NCBI GenBank assembly: GCA_024663395.1
Contig: JANFAH010000029.1
Location: forward strand, 248,001-312,000
Length of the DNA: 64,000 bases
Reading direction: 5' to 3'
Source: Pisolithus tinctorius
Lineage: Eukaryota; Basidiomycota; Agaricomycetes; Boletales; Pisolithaceae
Position numbers and translations under genes: made by a program. Of the stretch, positions 1-13,089 are shown in pieces. Within the stretch, counting starts at the first letter, position 1. Each line of letters starts with the position of its first letter. The notes under the pieces were generated by a model. It was not told the DNA's origin. It saw nothing but the letters and a program-made list of their open reading frames with translations, and searched no databases.

Positions 1-1629
1 AGAAATGTGGGTAGAAAGACATCCCCTGGGAGAGACTTGAGACAGATTCCGAAAACCAATGACGCACTTCCGACGTCCGAGTCCACACCTGAATCCGTCG
101 AGGTAGTCGGTCGTCACACCTGCATAATCTCATTTGGGATGCTGGATAGCGACATCGGGGCCGTCCGGTCTTTCGCGCTCTCTCTTCGGTAAGAAGCACT
201 GTTTCGCCTCCGTAACCCACTCCGTGACACCAGACAAACCATTAAACTGCACCAGCAAGATGAACCGACATGGCAAATACACCGAAAGTAAAAACGTCGT
301 CGCAAAGACCGCTATAAGGACGCGCGAACGCAGCGTGCATCTCGTCATCCACACTGTTTGGAACAGCTGGATTTTTAAAAAAAAAACACAGTCGTACGAG
401 AATGCAATTCTTGAACGTACAGATGACCGACTCGGCCGCGAGACAAGCTGAGACTGCACATCCGGCTGCACAGTATACGACAGACGACATGACAAGGATC
501 GGAATCCCGCTGGGAATTTGTCAGAGCTGATAGGTAGTACGGAAGAGTACGTACACAAACGACAATATCGGCAGAATGGGAAGAGTGAAAAGAATAGTAA
601 CGAATGTCTACACGCACTTAGCAATGCAGCACATCTCGTTGACGATAGCGACGTAGACTCTGAACACGAACCATCGCTATAAGTTTCACTTCGAATTCTC
701 TAATCCGAGTGACCAAGGCAGAAATAACCCTGGATAAACTCTGTCAATGACGGTGGTCAAATTGTGGAATAATGAAAATGGACTTGCATGTCTGTATATC
801 GTTGCACTAGCTCCGCGCATTTTTCAAAGTGAGTCGTCAGGATCGCGTTAACGTCTCTGGGTTCCCCCAATTTACGATTAGCCATGTTGTGCTGGTGGTG
901 GTACCCTTGGTGCAACGGTGAGCATTGCCTCCGGCACTAGGCCATGATGTATGATGCATGCACAAAGCACGAGACTCGGCAGTATCTCGAAGATTTCGAG
1001 TGCTAACCGTCACGTGATTCCATGTACAGTGGGGAAATTAGGTTACATCCAAATGCTCTTGCAGCACGCCACAAGGTCAGTCATCCCGTTGAATATCCCT
1101 CACGTCATGACGACTTCTTCATTACAGATACTCACGCCATTGAAAGGAGCTGAAAAGCTCATGCGTGATGCAGCAGCTCGCACGGCCACTATCAACTTTT
1201 CGCTTGGGACGGTAAATATTCCTATCCACCTAGGACGCGTCTGGGTCCCTTCCTGATCGGACAGCGAGGAGATGATCTAGCTAGGGTTATGGCGAGTGCT
1301 GGAAGAGTAATCTCGTTCCAATCTGTGACAAATAGTGAGATGGAGATGTCCGTTGGTCACACCACTGTACTCACGTTTCGTATTCTCATTCTCATATCCA
1401 TTTTGTCTCTTGCCTACCAGGAAAGAAGGGTATAACTCCGGAGGAAGCTGTGTCCTCAGCCATATCCAAGTGCCCGGAAATGAAGGTGTGATAGAATGGA
1501 AATTTCCCTTAGGTTATCTTGCTTGTGCATCATAATCATCATTGCAGGGACATGGTCGAAACATCCCAAAGCCACGACCGAACTAGATCAAATCGCGATT
1601 GGGTGCTGTCTGAAAACGACAGAGCACAC
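1..1629. other. Gene-poor left edge, nothing recognised
   Basis: I see no recognisable protein family, RNA gene or repeat here. Open frames on both strands are short (the longest about 165 codons, minus strand, around 130-624), overlap one another and carry no motif I know. The sequence is CG-rich like the rest of the left half. A gene with many short exons could be hidden here, but nothing supports one. Confidence 0.5.
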
Positions 1630-2155
1630 CGCTGATTCCAGTAGATGTACCGGTTCAAATTTTGATGTGCATCACCACTGCCAGACGCAGCCTATGCACC
1701 ACTTCAGTAAGAGGACCCTTTGCATCGTAGTCTAGTTTCCCTTCATGGTGGATGTTATACCGACGGTGGTATGTATGTGACATGTCTAATTAATTGATCC
1801 AAAGATTGTTCCACTTTTGACTGCATTCTCAAACCTCCAACGGCCTGAAGTCAAAAAAATCTCAGAGCTGACCTTGATAGAAGCTTTCGTATCTCACAAG
1901 TTGCTGAGCCAGAGATAGGCTGCTTTTGTTCGATACGCGAAGCCGAACTGCTACACTGACCTCGCGAGATTCCATCATTTGGATTTTCTTGTCTTCAATG
2001 ATACCAAAGGGCCAGTAGCGCAGTATCTGTACACAGTACCGACACCTCATGTTGTACAAAAAGATATTCCACCTCGCAGGACGATGGTACATACAATATA
2101 CTTCTCGTCTCAAAATCAGTCACCCTGACCATAACCTACATTCGTCCATTACCAA

Positions 2156-5100
2156 TCAAAATGCTGGAACTCGGTTCATTTGGCGAGAAATATCCCCAAC
2201 ATGCTTAAAGACGAGCCGTGGAATCCATGCGGGGACTGGGGGGTTGGGATTACGGCCATCCTTGTGCACAAGATGAATTAGGTCCCGGATAGGAGATCCA
2301 GTATCTAATGCCCGGATTGTCTCCAGGTACTGCAGGCGCTGGTTGGCAAAGTGCCTGCGTGCAGTAAAGTTTCAGAAGTTGAGAGGCGAACATTAAAGTG
2401 ACGACCATACCGTTGGATCTGTGGTGATAGTTCGCGCGTATTGTCCACTTCGAGAGATGGCAGCAATAAAATCTCCGCGATCGCTTTGCTAAGTCCTACG
2501 TCGCGCACGTTGTACCCCACTGGAAAATGTGATGTTAGCGGAACCGTCCGAAACGGATTGTGCAGACGCACAAATGTAGAGCATGCGGCACCTAATTGGA
2601 TGTGTTAGTTTGTTGAACATCATACGGGCTAAGAAGCGTACATTTGAGTTACCATGACATCCACGAATGACTCTTCACTTGAAAGCAAGTCAAATTTCGC
2701 TATACATATGAAGTCAAACGGAGCTAGATTGACGGCTTGCAGCCAAGGGACGTACTACGAGCCCTTCCAGAACGGAGGATATTCATTAGACGCCGCACAT
2801 AGTTTAGGAAGCGCAGAATTGTATCTCTGTGAACCGTGGGCTTGTTCGGATTCGTTATCCACCTTCGTGGAACAACGAGATCGTGGAGTGGGGAAGGACC
2901 TCCAGAGGGATGTAGTGATGAGATGAATGTACTACAGATTTCCTCTGCAAAGTTGCACACAACCGACAAATCCATACTAACGCCATTCTGTAATAGGAAC
3001 CTGCAAGGAAATGAGTTCTCCAGCAGTGCACGAAGGTGGTGAACAATTCTGGACCTACCAAAGAGCTCGCACTCCGCAGGTTGGATCCAACTCTGTAAGG
3101 CACGCAACTACATCTGCCGACACATTATTTTCCCCAGTTAAAACCGGTTGATAAGGAATGCGGCAGCTTTCGTGTGAGACATATTTCTGCAGGTGACAAT
3201 TTCCACCAAACGCTCTATGCAAACAAGTAACACGGATGATGCTCATCAAGTACCCGATGTCATTCACCCGATTGACAGTGGGTTTGAGGTATTCGACTGT
3301 TTTTGGAATCCATTTCTGGACAACGTGGATGCATCCCGTGGCATTACGGATGGCGTTCCAGTCGAGATCGGCAGTGGAACCTTCGATGTAAATGGGGGAG
3401 TATATCGCTGCATACAAACGGCGCAATGCGGCTACCATGCTGGGTTGAGTAGATTAACGATGACAATTTACTTGAGGTCGTTAACACATATCTTACTAAC
3501 CAGTCTTCATGATCTCCCACAGCAGAAAACATCAAGTCCAAAATGCGTATTTGTTGGAGATGAACGTTGACCTTCATATTGTACAACGCTGCATCCAACG
3601 ACATCATCGGCACATGGTGCCGGTTACAGTGTTTCTGCTGGCAACGACGGCGGTGCAGAACGAAGTATGGGCACTGGGTGGAAAAAGCCTGAGAAACACA
3701 GGATATATCATATTCCTCCAGGACTTTTTTGCGTAGGTGTGCTTTCAAGTGGACATTCAACTGGAAGTTAATTTCTGTAGCCAGGTATCGATTTTCTGTG
3801 AACCTTCTGTGGAGGAACGTGCCGGCCGTAACGGAGTAGTTATGATTGGATAATGGAACGATACCGAAGACTTTCCTCACTTGGGGGTCAGTAGCCTGGA
3901 AAGGTGTCTCGTCAGAGATAACAGACGCTAGAAGGCGAACATATTTTTCGAAGCGTTTGAGGAAGGTATCAAATTTTGAAGGATGTACGGAGCGAAGGGT
4001 GGACATCCGTGAAAAGAAGACGTCGAATGCCATGAGTGCCAAGGTATGTTCTCCTCGATCGGAGAATTCCTCTCCTAGTTGATAAACCTCCTCAGCAGAC
4101 GGGGATTTCTGGACGGCACGGAAAAACCGGATCTGGAGAATACCATCAGCCCTCGTGCTTTGAATGCACTTTTACCGAACCTACTTGTCCGCTATCTGAG
4201 ATCTTCACGTGTTCAAGCGAGATGCTTTGTATACAATTCAAAACCCGATGAGCGTCGGATCCCTTGTTTTGCAAGATCTCCTGGACCGGAGTATCAAAGG
4301 AACACGCCCGCCATAGAGTGCCCAGTGCAATGTTAACGGCGCGCTGCACTGCACAGGGGTTGTCTTGATGTTCGAGGAGGGTTTGGATGGCATCACATAA
4401 CCGTCCACGGCTAAGCTGAAGCTCGGCCACATCGAAAAACCTCTTGTACGAATCCAAGAGATCCATGCGGGCCTTATGTAGACCTTTTCCTTCCAGGTAT
4501 TTCAACACTTCGTCTGTTGAAGAGAACAAGGGGACAGGTGGCCTAGACATACTTCGTCACACAATTCATGAGATATGCCACAAAGAAACCCACCTAAGCC
4601 TATTGCGATGATAGTAGTGCACAACGCATATAAAAAGTAGCTCATCTCTGTAGCTCGCACTGATTTTCTCGCGATGGTGATAGAGAATTTGTGCTATCTC
4701 GTCGAAGCGACCAGCTTTGTGATATTGCATGGCAGCTCCAGCAAAATCATTAGCATCGGTGTAGAATTTCGCTGCTTTGAGGAAATCATTAGCCGATGCA
4801 TAGCACTTCGCTGCATGACCATAAAAGCCCGATTTTCGGGTGCTAGGAGCATCATCCGCACACCGGACAAACGCTTCCGCTGCGGTAAGAAACGCCTTCT
4901 GGCGTTCACCAGCCCGAAGGGTCAACACTGCGCTCTCACGCAGTTGGTATGCACGGGCTATCCGGAGTTGCTCAGGCCGGTTCCCGCGTTCGAAGCAACG
5001 AATGGCTTGTTGGAATTGTCCAGCGTTGAATAGTTTATATCCAGATGCAGCCCACTGCTCTGGGGTTGAATTGTGAGCGTACTGGCATATATTGGCCCCT

Positions 5101-8100
5101 GGAAGTGCGATGTCGATAAGGTCCTCCTTCGACCAGAGCACCTGTTTTAATTTAGTAGGGGTAAGCAGAATGGATTGTACCGTGCACGTACCCTCATTGG
5201 TTCACATTTTTTGGAGTGGTCCAAGATGTATAATCTCTTCGGGCCCGGGTGATACCCACATAGAGATTCTTCAACTGTTCTGTCTTTTAGCACCGACACC
5301 AATTGCATAAGGAGAGCACACGCACTTCGGTACACAAGGCAGAATGTGGACTTCTGCTCACATCGCGTAACAAAGAATACCACTGGGCGAGCGTGGCAAT
5401 AGAGTTCTCAAAGAAGTTGTAGAGGAATACCTAGAACAGAGTCAGGCGTTCGATCGAGCAGAAAGCTATTGAAATGCTGACATTGTCAAACTCCAGACCC
5501 TTGCTGCCTTGGAGAGTGCTAGACATTGTTGGTTAAAAGATATTCGAATAACTCATTGTCAAACCGCACAGGATGGTGGCTATATCTCCAAATCGTTCCT
5601 TGATCTGCTCGCGTGCGGTACTATCTCTTACGATGATGCCTAGTGGTCTGAGATCAGTATGTAAGCAGACGGCTACATAAGAAGAGGCGGACATTGTTCT
5701 GCACCGAGCCCCCCCTTACCCCTGAAACACGTAAAATCTCAGCACCGAGGAGTTAGCATCTAGCACACGTACTTGAGGCCAGAAAAGAACGAATCATACG
5801 AGAAGATTTCATCCTGCCACCCCACGAAAAAGACTGGCTTTGGGCCACCGAGCATGGCCCGTTCAGGTTTTAGGACGTCGATTGACTCTGGCCAAAAGTG
5901 AGTTATGAGTTTCACAACTGACTGCGCACAGTTGACGATGCCACTATGCGAGCGATAGTTAATGGCAAGCTCGAACATCTCAGGTTTTGAGCAAGACTTT
6001 TGAATTCCCAGCCTCCCTTCTGCCTGAGGAAATGGACTATGATCCCATCTAACCCGCTAAGGCACAACGCATGAACTTACCTCAGCGCAATGAATGGACG
6101 CTTTCAGGTCTGCAAATCGAAAACTGGACCCGGCTGATATCGTTTGGGCCGTGTCGCCAGCCCAGAACAGCCCTTCTGCATTCCTGCAGAGACTTCTCAA
6201 GACTGTCAAAAGCATTAATATTGGACCAACGAATGGAGTGGTAGACATACAAATGGTGTCGATGATTAAGTTATCTTGCACTTCATCAACGTACCTGTTC
6301 CAGTCAGATACAGAACAGTATTATCAAACAAGACATACAGGTAGTCCACGAGGTGTTCTTTCAAGGCATTACGACAAGTATTGCGCCAGGTATCGCATTT
6401 GCACGATAACGCTTTTAAAATGGCATACGTCCTGATTACTGGAGTGAGAAATCGCTCGCCACAAAGACTTTGACTACACTGACCTGTCGGCCATGTCATA
6501 ATCGTATCGTTCACGCTTCAATTCGGAATATAATTCAAAGGCGCTGTACAGTGGATCCCTGTCTTCTGCAAATACAGGATAAGCACGGGTGGAGAGATTC
6601 ACGTATGTTTGTCGATCCAGGATTCCATTCGGACTATGGAAAGCAATCTCGGATCCTTTGATAACACCTGACTTCAAGTCCAGCGAGAGAGAAAGCGGGT
6701 AATGAAGCACGTATGCTTACCCATAAATTCACCAAAGACAAGCCACGGTCCTTGGAAGAGTCAGTATGCTTTCGATGCGAGAAACGCCTCTCATCGCTGA
6801 CCGAAATGTCGTGACAAAGAACTTCGGTAAGTGTCGCATAGTCGGGGCCAGTACTGCACCCTAAACATCTCATACGTTATGAACGAAGACTCGTCATTTA
6901 CCACCTTATCAAGTATGAACTTGAGGCGATCGTATTCTTTTGAGTTGACGAGACGATCACAGTCTTTCGAGTTGATGAGACAATCACATCCTTTTGAGTA
7001 GTCAACTTGAATATCTGCTGCAACCATCCGCGCCAGCTATAAAAAACCAACCATTGGTAATCATACCATTCAGCAAAAGAATACCTGCCTGGTCGAATGT
7101 GATAAATAGTGGAAAATCATGATCACTGAGCTCGCTAAATTTCTGTGGTGTCCCAGGACGGTAATTCAGAGCATTTAGGGGGTCAATCATTCGTGGCTGT
7201 TGTTCAGCACTTTGAGTTTGAGACCTTAAATTCTGTAGTTCATCCTGGGTACGTCCCGCCAACGCCAAAGATTCCACCAAACCAGTGAAGAATTCTTCAA
7301 CTTTGGCGGCAAGTACCGGGAATCTCGTAATGAAAAGTTGACGGGGCTTCTTGACATAGGGGACTTGCTCCCAATCTTTCTGGATATCCAAGATCTTGAA
7401 GACCATGGCCGTCGTTTTTCTGATTGAAAAGTAACATATTACTGAACTTCGCTTGAGAGCATGTTACATACCCAGTACCACTTCTTCCAATCACATAGCA
7501 TGATGTCATGCACCGTACGATTTGCCATTCCTTTGCCCTGTACTAGCGTTCAGCAGAGGGAGGATAGAGAAGAGATTACGGACGTCAGTTCGAACGGTAA
7601 CTCGACTTCTTGCTCAGCGACCAATCCTGTAACTCGAATGAAAGCGAATTCCAGACAACATAGAAAAACGTACCATTGAGAAAAGCCTAGTGTGATTCAG
7701 AATCAGCACGTATTTCTTATTGAAAAAGAAAAGGAAAACAGAGGAAGCACACCTTGGACAAATTGATACATTTGTTTGACCTGTTATGAACCATCTACAT
7801 TGGAGCTGCCGGGAAAAATATTGACTCACATAAGCGAACTATGGTCCTAGAAGCGGACATTTCAATGCCATGTGAAAACGACAATGAATTCTACGGACCT
7901 CGTTTAATCCACTCCCACGAACAAAGATGGGAGACTCTTCCATGGTAAATTCCTCAATTCTTGGAGAAAAGGTAGCCGGGCGGTAAACACCACTGCCCGA
8001 CTCAGCGCGTTCCCTGAGTGTACACCTAGGCAAGACGGACGTTATCGCCATGCGCAACCACAAGAACATGACCTCACCTTTGCTGATACAGTTTACCACG

Positions 8101-9472
8101 CCCACTCAGAAGCTTGCTGAGCCAGGGCCAAATGTGGTCCAGTTCCTTATGTCGGTAGATTCCGTATACTTTGACAACTTCCGGGAATTGAGTGGGGAAG
8201 CAGAAAAGGTCTGAGGTCTTACCCTGGCGTTCCTCCTGGAACAGAATGAGATTGCAATCTCAGATGGAAAAATCCCTTACCTTGCCATTACCGTCAAGGA
8301 TACAGTCAATTTGGTACTTGGGACACGTTAAATTTCCTGACATCATCACACAGGGATAGACATACAACCAATCTCAGATTACTGAGAACTTCGGCTTGAT
8401 AAATTGGGATTCCATGCGACGGCCCATGAAGAGCTTTGTAGTTGTTTCCGGAAAACTCCCCTCTGGAAAGTTGTCTGCATATCCAAAAACTGTGACATCT
8501 ATATCTCGAGAGAATGCAGAAAACCCTACCTGATTTTTTTGAAAACGCATGCAGTCATTTTTGCGTCATTCCGTCTTAACTGGAGGAGATCGCGAGCTGC
8601 ACCACTAGTCATTATAATCAACCACTCGCCAAACCCGTCAATGTCAGTAGCAGCAGGAGTCGATTCAGGACGAAGAACTTGTGTATGTGCAGGTTGCTGC
8701 ACGTCCGTTCCCACTTCGTCGTCATCCCTAGCATTGAAGTAAACGTCCTTGCATGATGCCGCAAACCGTGGATCAGATAATAAACCAAGGTAAAACTGCC
8801 CTGAAGGTGAACTGCGCAAGCGGTGGAACTAGCCTACCGACGCACTTTCAAAATCTGCGACACAGTAGCCATTACATGTCCCAAGGTCTGCATGGCGACG
8901 TTAGAATCGGAAGGTGGCTGAATGTTCAACTTGCGAAGAATGGTAGCGTCGTGAGCTGAAACAGTTATTTTCTTGCCCCTGAAGTCGACTCTCGTCGTGT
9001 TTCTGAAATCCTCGGTGCCAAAAGCCATGGTCGATAGGGTAGCTATTGCGGACCAAATGTCCGCGATGCAACGTTCGTACATGCCAACAGTGCGTGATTC
9101 ATCACCACGAAATACGTCAGAAGGTAAGCTGAAGAAGAATCCTGATAATTTTGAGAGGAGGGGCGGAATAAAAGACCGTTCGAGCGCTTGATGATCCGTA
9201 GGGAAGGCATCAAGGATCTTTGTACGCAGAGATTCCGCGTTCGGGAAAACTACGGGAATGTTTTGTGAAGTTTCACTCAAAGTCCCACACGAAGACAACT
9301 CACCAGAAAATATATACACAAAGAGACCCGGTTTCTCGAGGAGGTCGAGTACCACGCCTTCGATGTGGCTGATAGCTAGTGCATTGTTCAAATGCTCGAA
9401 TGCGTCGTCCAGCCCTTCTTCAACTTGCAGTTTATGGACAGAAAACTCGTCCAAGTCCAACGTCGTAACCAT
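2156..9472 (-). pseudogene. TRANK1-like UvrD/SF1 helicase with TPR-like region, copy A (frameshifted)
   Basis: This is a multi-exon gene for a large superfamily 1 helicase related to TPR and ankyrin repeat-containing protein 1 (TRANK1). The start at 9,472 opens MVTTLDLDEFSVHKLQ, matching copy B. Motifs in order: Walker A GRSGTG/K split by an intron (about 7,497-7,396), motif II VDEVQDNLIID with its own intron (near 6,280), motif III FWAGDTAQTISAGSSF (near 6,150), motif IV LAINYRSHSGIVN (near 5,960), motif V GSKGLEFDN/V with an intron (near 5,500), motif VI YVGITRAR (near 5,250), then TPR-like helices (5,141-4,566) and a long C-terminal region ending in AF-stop at 2,156. Against copy B there is a 1-base loss at about 5,239-5,240, just after ITRAR, and a net 4-base gain at about 4,150-4,165. 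Both shift the frame, so I call it a pseudogene. Sequencing error is the alternative. Confidence 0.8.
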
Positions 9473-9699
9473 TTCTCGCCACTGGAATTTCGAGATTGGT
9501 ACTTGTGAAAGTGGGTAGAAGTTTCGGAGGGCTCAAGAAGTACCGTCTTCAAGCGGGGAGTTTGTGGGGGGTTGATAACAGTTACGCCCACAAAACCCAT
9601 CAAGGGTTCTTACCTGTTACAGGGTACCAACTTCTATAAGAGAATGGAGAAGGACATATCGAACCACGAGGCCCATGGTTCTGTGAAAAGCTAATCATT

Positions 9700-10070
9700 T
9701 TGGGGGTCATTGCGGTACCGGGTCTTGACAAGTCCATCTGTGAGTGAAACGGGCGCGCAGCTCGTGCAGATATGTTCGCGGACCCAAACTTGAGTCGCAA
9801 AGAAATCTGCACAGCACTACATGAGTTGCCCTACCTAGTGTGTCCGGATAAACCATCTGTGGAGTGCTGGAGGCGATACATAATGAGATGTGCATCTTCG
9901 GACTTCGGAGTCGTATAGAACTTTTTTTCCACGCGCAACTAATTTCCGTCGACACAGAACCTTCCATCGTCTTCGCCGGTAAAGATAGAAAGTACACACC
10001 CTGAACCCACACCTACATACAAGATCCGACAGCATGTATAACTTGAGGAAAATAATGACTAGGTCCATTT
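9700..10070 (-). repeat. Unrecognised fragment, copy 1 of 3
   Basis: This sequence upstream of helicase A recurs, diverged, at about 20,540-20,880 and about 22,600-22,810. In each place it lies just beyond the end of a GT90 gene or gene fragment. Part of it is open on the minus strand, but frames differ between copies and I recognise no family. It may be a third component of the duplicated unit or simply GT90 3' flank. The stretch 9,473-9,700 is the 5' flank of helicase A, and a G-rich part of it near 9,555-9,600 is also conserved near 20,400-20,450. Confidence 0.5.
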
Positions 10071-10095
10071 TAAATTTCAGCTGACCAGAAGATGT

Positions 10096-11640
10096 TCAAA
10101 CGTTCATCGCGCGTACATATTCCAGAAGCAATCAGTGAAGAAATGACGGTCGCCTGAGAAAGCAATAACTGCCAGGCTGATGGTTAGAGATGCGCGTTTG
10201 TAGCTTCCTTTCTTTGCTCCGTTCCTTATCCGCACCCATATTCTTCTTGCCAACTCGTGATCACGGGAAAAATGCAATGACAACTGGCAATTCTCAGTAG
10301 CGGAGGCACGTAGCGTACAGAGAATATAGTCTACGCGTGGGAATACAGTTAGCCGGTCGTCTCTCTCCTTCGTACTCTCACTCGCCCCTCAAGGCTCAGC
10401 TGAGCCGCATTCTAGTCTCTCGTTTGTTCTTCGCTCCCGCCCACCACTCCCTCTCACGGTCCGTCCAAAGCAAGCTGAGTCAACAGCCGTTTGTCCGACG
10501 CCTCGATCTCGACGTCTCCCTCGAAGCTGACCTGTTCGGCACCCAGCCCTCCCTCACAGCTCAGCTCGACGACTCGGGTCCTGGTTCCGGGCCGGAAAAC
10601 CTACCGGTTTTCACCCAGTCCTTTCGAACATTATCCCTTGAGTTACCTTAGCATACTACATACAAGTACACCCTCTTTCCCACACGCACCGCGCTCTTCC
10701 CTTAGCTAACTGGTTGAACACGTAGAATACAGTTCAGCATACGTGGCCTGGATGGGACATAATGCACCCCATTTATGTAACAATAAGTGAGTGTACCTCC
10801 CTGTTGGTCATCAATCGGTTGCGGTGAAAACCCGTGCTTCGCTCCTCTACTGCGCGCACCACTCCATCACTACTGGCCTCATTCCTTGATATTCCTTGAT
10901 TTTCCATTGGCCTTGCTTTGGTTCACCTTTGTCACTGCTTTATATAAACGTTGTAAAGCCATGTAAAGCTATATCCATGTATAAGGCTGGACTTGATGTC
11001 AGCATACACGGATGGTAAACGCCTTGAGCATAAGAGTGCTGCTGGTGACTAGTCTCTTGAAACGACCAGACCAACCGTTGCCATCAACCTGAACAGTTGC
11101 AAGGTCAGTGCGTATCATTGTACCTTTCTTCCTCTTTCTTCCCCTGAATTCAAACCTCTCTTCCATCAACCTGCGCGTGCCCGCATTCTCTTTGCATACG
11201 AAATGTTTCCATTCGAATGCCACGTCCATCCACGTGGGGTCTATTCTCGCCATCTCCACCTATAAAACTTCACCGACGGGACTCGACACGTCTAATGGAA
11301 CCCACAGGACGTTATCGGTTACATTTGTCGACACCACCAACCACCGCTGGTGTGCGTGCATCCAGAGTGTTTCGGGCGAGGAGTACATGCCCCCCAGACT
11401 TCTTCTCAAATCAAGTCATTCGTCAACTTTTTGGGACCATGACACATTACCTAGCATTTTGGGGTCCTTAGATGACATCCACCCATAGGGTATTGAGGGA
11501 CGAATGCCATGATTTGAAGGTGTCTACCACAGTGTGAAAACAGAAGGACGAGAGTAGTGGCCTTTGGGAATTGTCTATGAGAGTTCAGGATCTCGGGATG
11601 ACAACAAGATTCTGCCAGCTGCCGTTATATTGCCTGTCCT
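10096..11640 (-). pseudogene. CAP10/GT90 glycosyltransferase pseudogene, copy A
   Basis: These are minus-strand remains of a GT90 (CAP10-type) glycosyltransferase, the family of capsule-associated xylosyltransferase relatives. The most telling piece is VDGNGWSGRFKRLVTS near 11,040-11,095, with upstream homology to the intact gene (22,817-24,952) reaching about 11,630. The last exon reads LLLEYVRAMNV-stop and ends at 10,096. The region between is broken: an Ngaro-type terminal repeat (about 10,288-10,725) interrupts the FFRNH/RFWRKED-equivalent region, and about 130 extra bases lie at 10,868-10,998. No continuous reading frame can be assembled, and the N-terminal third of the gene is missing. 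Confidence 0.75.
10288..10725 (+). mobile_element. Solo terminal repeat of an Ngaro-like retroelement
   Basis: About 440 bases match the terminal A2-B2 block of the Ngaro-like element at 61,248-61,670, in the opposite orientation within the window. Shared landmarks in order are TTCTCAGTAGC...GAGAATATAGTCTA, CACTCCCTCTCAC, GCTGACCTGTT(C/T)GGCACC, CAGCTCAGCTC and TTTTTCACCCA-type sequence. It lies inside the GT90 pseudogene, with gene-homologous sequence resuming on both sides. This copy keeps many CG dinucleotides that the 61 kb copy has lost. I see no target-site duplication, as expected for elements that integrate by tyrosine recombinase. Confidence 0.65.
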
Positions 11641-12289
11641 ACCGCGACCCTGGCCCACGTCGCTCGTTCTAGTCGACCTTCCTCTCGAGTTCTCACTTGA
11701 GTTCGTGGAAGCGATCAGGGAGGGAGCGGAGTTGTGGATGTACAACCCGCGAAAGATTTTATGGCACAATTTTCTAAATGGATACGTCTGGATGCGATCA
11801 CTCGTGTGGTTGGTTTTCGGTCGTGGGTTTCTCCAGGCGTCATTCAAGAGATATTGATAGTGAGTTCCAACTACCTCCAAGGCGATGTCGTATTAATAAT
11901 TTCTTGGAATGTACGTCTGGGTTAGCAAAATGATCTGTGTGCGTTTGGATACCTATTGTCTAATTGTCCTCCGGATGTCGTCGTCATTGCGAGCCCGGAA
12001 GCGGTGAAGGCACATAACAGAGCAAATCCAGATCAAATGTTCGATCATACCTGGAGTGACGCATTGAGTTCAGTACGGGGCTCTGAAAAGGATCGTTAAT
12101 GCGGCTCTGCAGTCTGTCGGGAGGGTCAGAAAACATACGTTACCGCGCGATTGAAGTTGTGAATGATATTGTTTTCTTAGGTTATAGTTCAATGCAACCT
12201 AACAGCCTCATCATCTCGTCATGCCCTTGTCGAAGCTGCCACAACTGCGAACGCTCCATGCGACAGAGTACATAAAATCGCGACTTGAT
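11641..12289. other. Junction between duplication units, nothing recognised
   Basis: GT90 homology stops at about 11,640, and the 3' flank of unit B begins at about 12,290. Between them is one modest open frame on the plus strand (11,564-11,857) that runs out of the GT90 remnant and has no motif I recognise. No repeat or RNA gene is evident. Confidence 0.4.
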
Positions 12290-13089
12290 TGACTCTAGTA
12301 GACCGTAGAGATCGGTGCACAGATATAGCGATGCAAATTTTGATAAGCGTCATCACAGCCAGACGCGGTGTTATATACGCTCAGTAAGAGGATTCTTTGT
12401 ATCCCAGCTCAGGCTTCAGGTTCCCGTCATGGTGGATGTCGTGGACTTCAAGCTATGGGTTCGTCGGAGTGACACCCGGGCCAACCTACAATCATGAAAG
12501 CGTGCCGCGCGAGACAGCCACAGGTATTAGGAAGTCCCAAGGCCTAAGGTCGCATGTGAAAGTGAACGGAAAATTTGTGCTCCATGGATGATCTGAGTAG
12601 TACAAGGTTTCGTTATCCACAAGTTGCCATTCGCGAATGAGAATGGAGACAAGGAGCTGCCCTGTTGTTGCAAGAGGTGCCGACGAAAGTAACCTCAGCT
12701 CAGGTGGCACTTGTAGTACAGGCCGATTGATGAATCAATGACATGCCATCATTTGGATTTCTCCCTCAGTCTCGACAGTAGCGCAGTATCCCTACTCGGT
12801 AGCGAGACCTCACATTCTACAAAAAACAATCCGCTTCGCAGGACTGTTGTAAAACTACCTCTACCAAATACAATATGCCCCTCTCCCCCAGGGTTTGGCT
12901 ACCTGTCACTGACTTGCCGATAACAGGTTACTGGTGCCCGGTTCGATTGAGTCGTCAGTGATATCGGTGGCAGTCTCCAGAACAAGTTGCGAGTTGTGCT
13001 CGGAAACGACATTGACAGCAACCGTTTCGCGGGGCGACGGTAAAGGCACCCCCTCCAAGCACGACGCGCGGACAAATGCCGATAGCCAA

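Larger units (their letters stand above)
1630..11640 (-). repeat. Segmental tandem duplication, unit A
   Basis: This block is the diverged partner of 12,290-23,900 in the same orientation. Matching landmarks in order are the 3' flank of the helicase (about 1,635-2,110 against 12,300-12,890), the helicase gene itself (2,156-9,472 against 13,090-20,317), a conserved stretch just upstream (about 9,535-10,070 against 20,380-20,830) and glycosyltransferase GT90 sequence (10,096-11,640 against 20,910-21,340 and 22,817-23,880). The offset between homologous points is about 10.85-10.93 kb. Unit A is the more decayed copy: its helicase is frameshifted and its GT90 is broken and interrupted by an Ngaro-type terminal repeat. 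Boundaries are approximate because similarity fades rather than stopping sharply. Confidence 0.8.

Noticed and set aside
7..624. Overlapping open frames on both strands at the left edge
   Set aside because: No motifs, no consistent codon pattern visible and several mutually exclusive frames. CG-rich DNA has few stops by chance.
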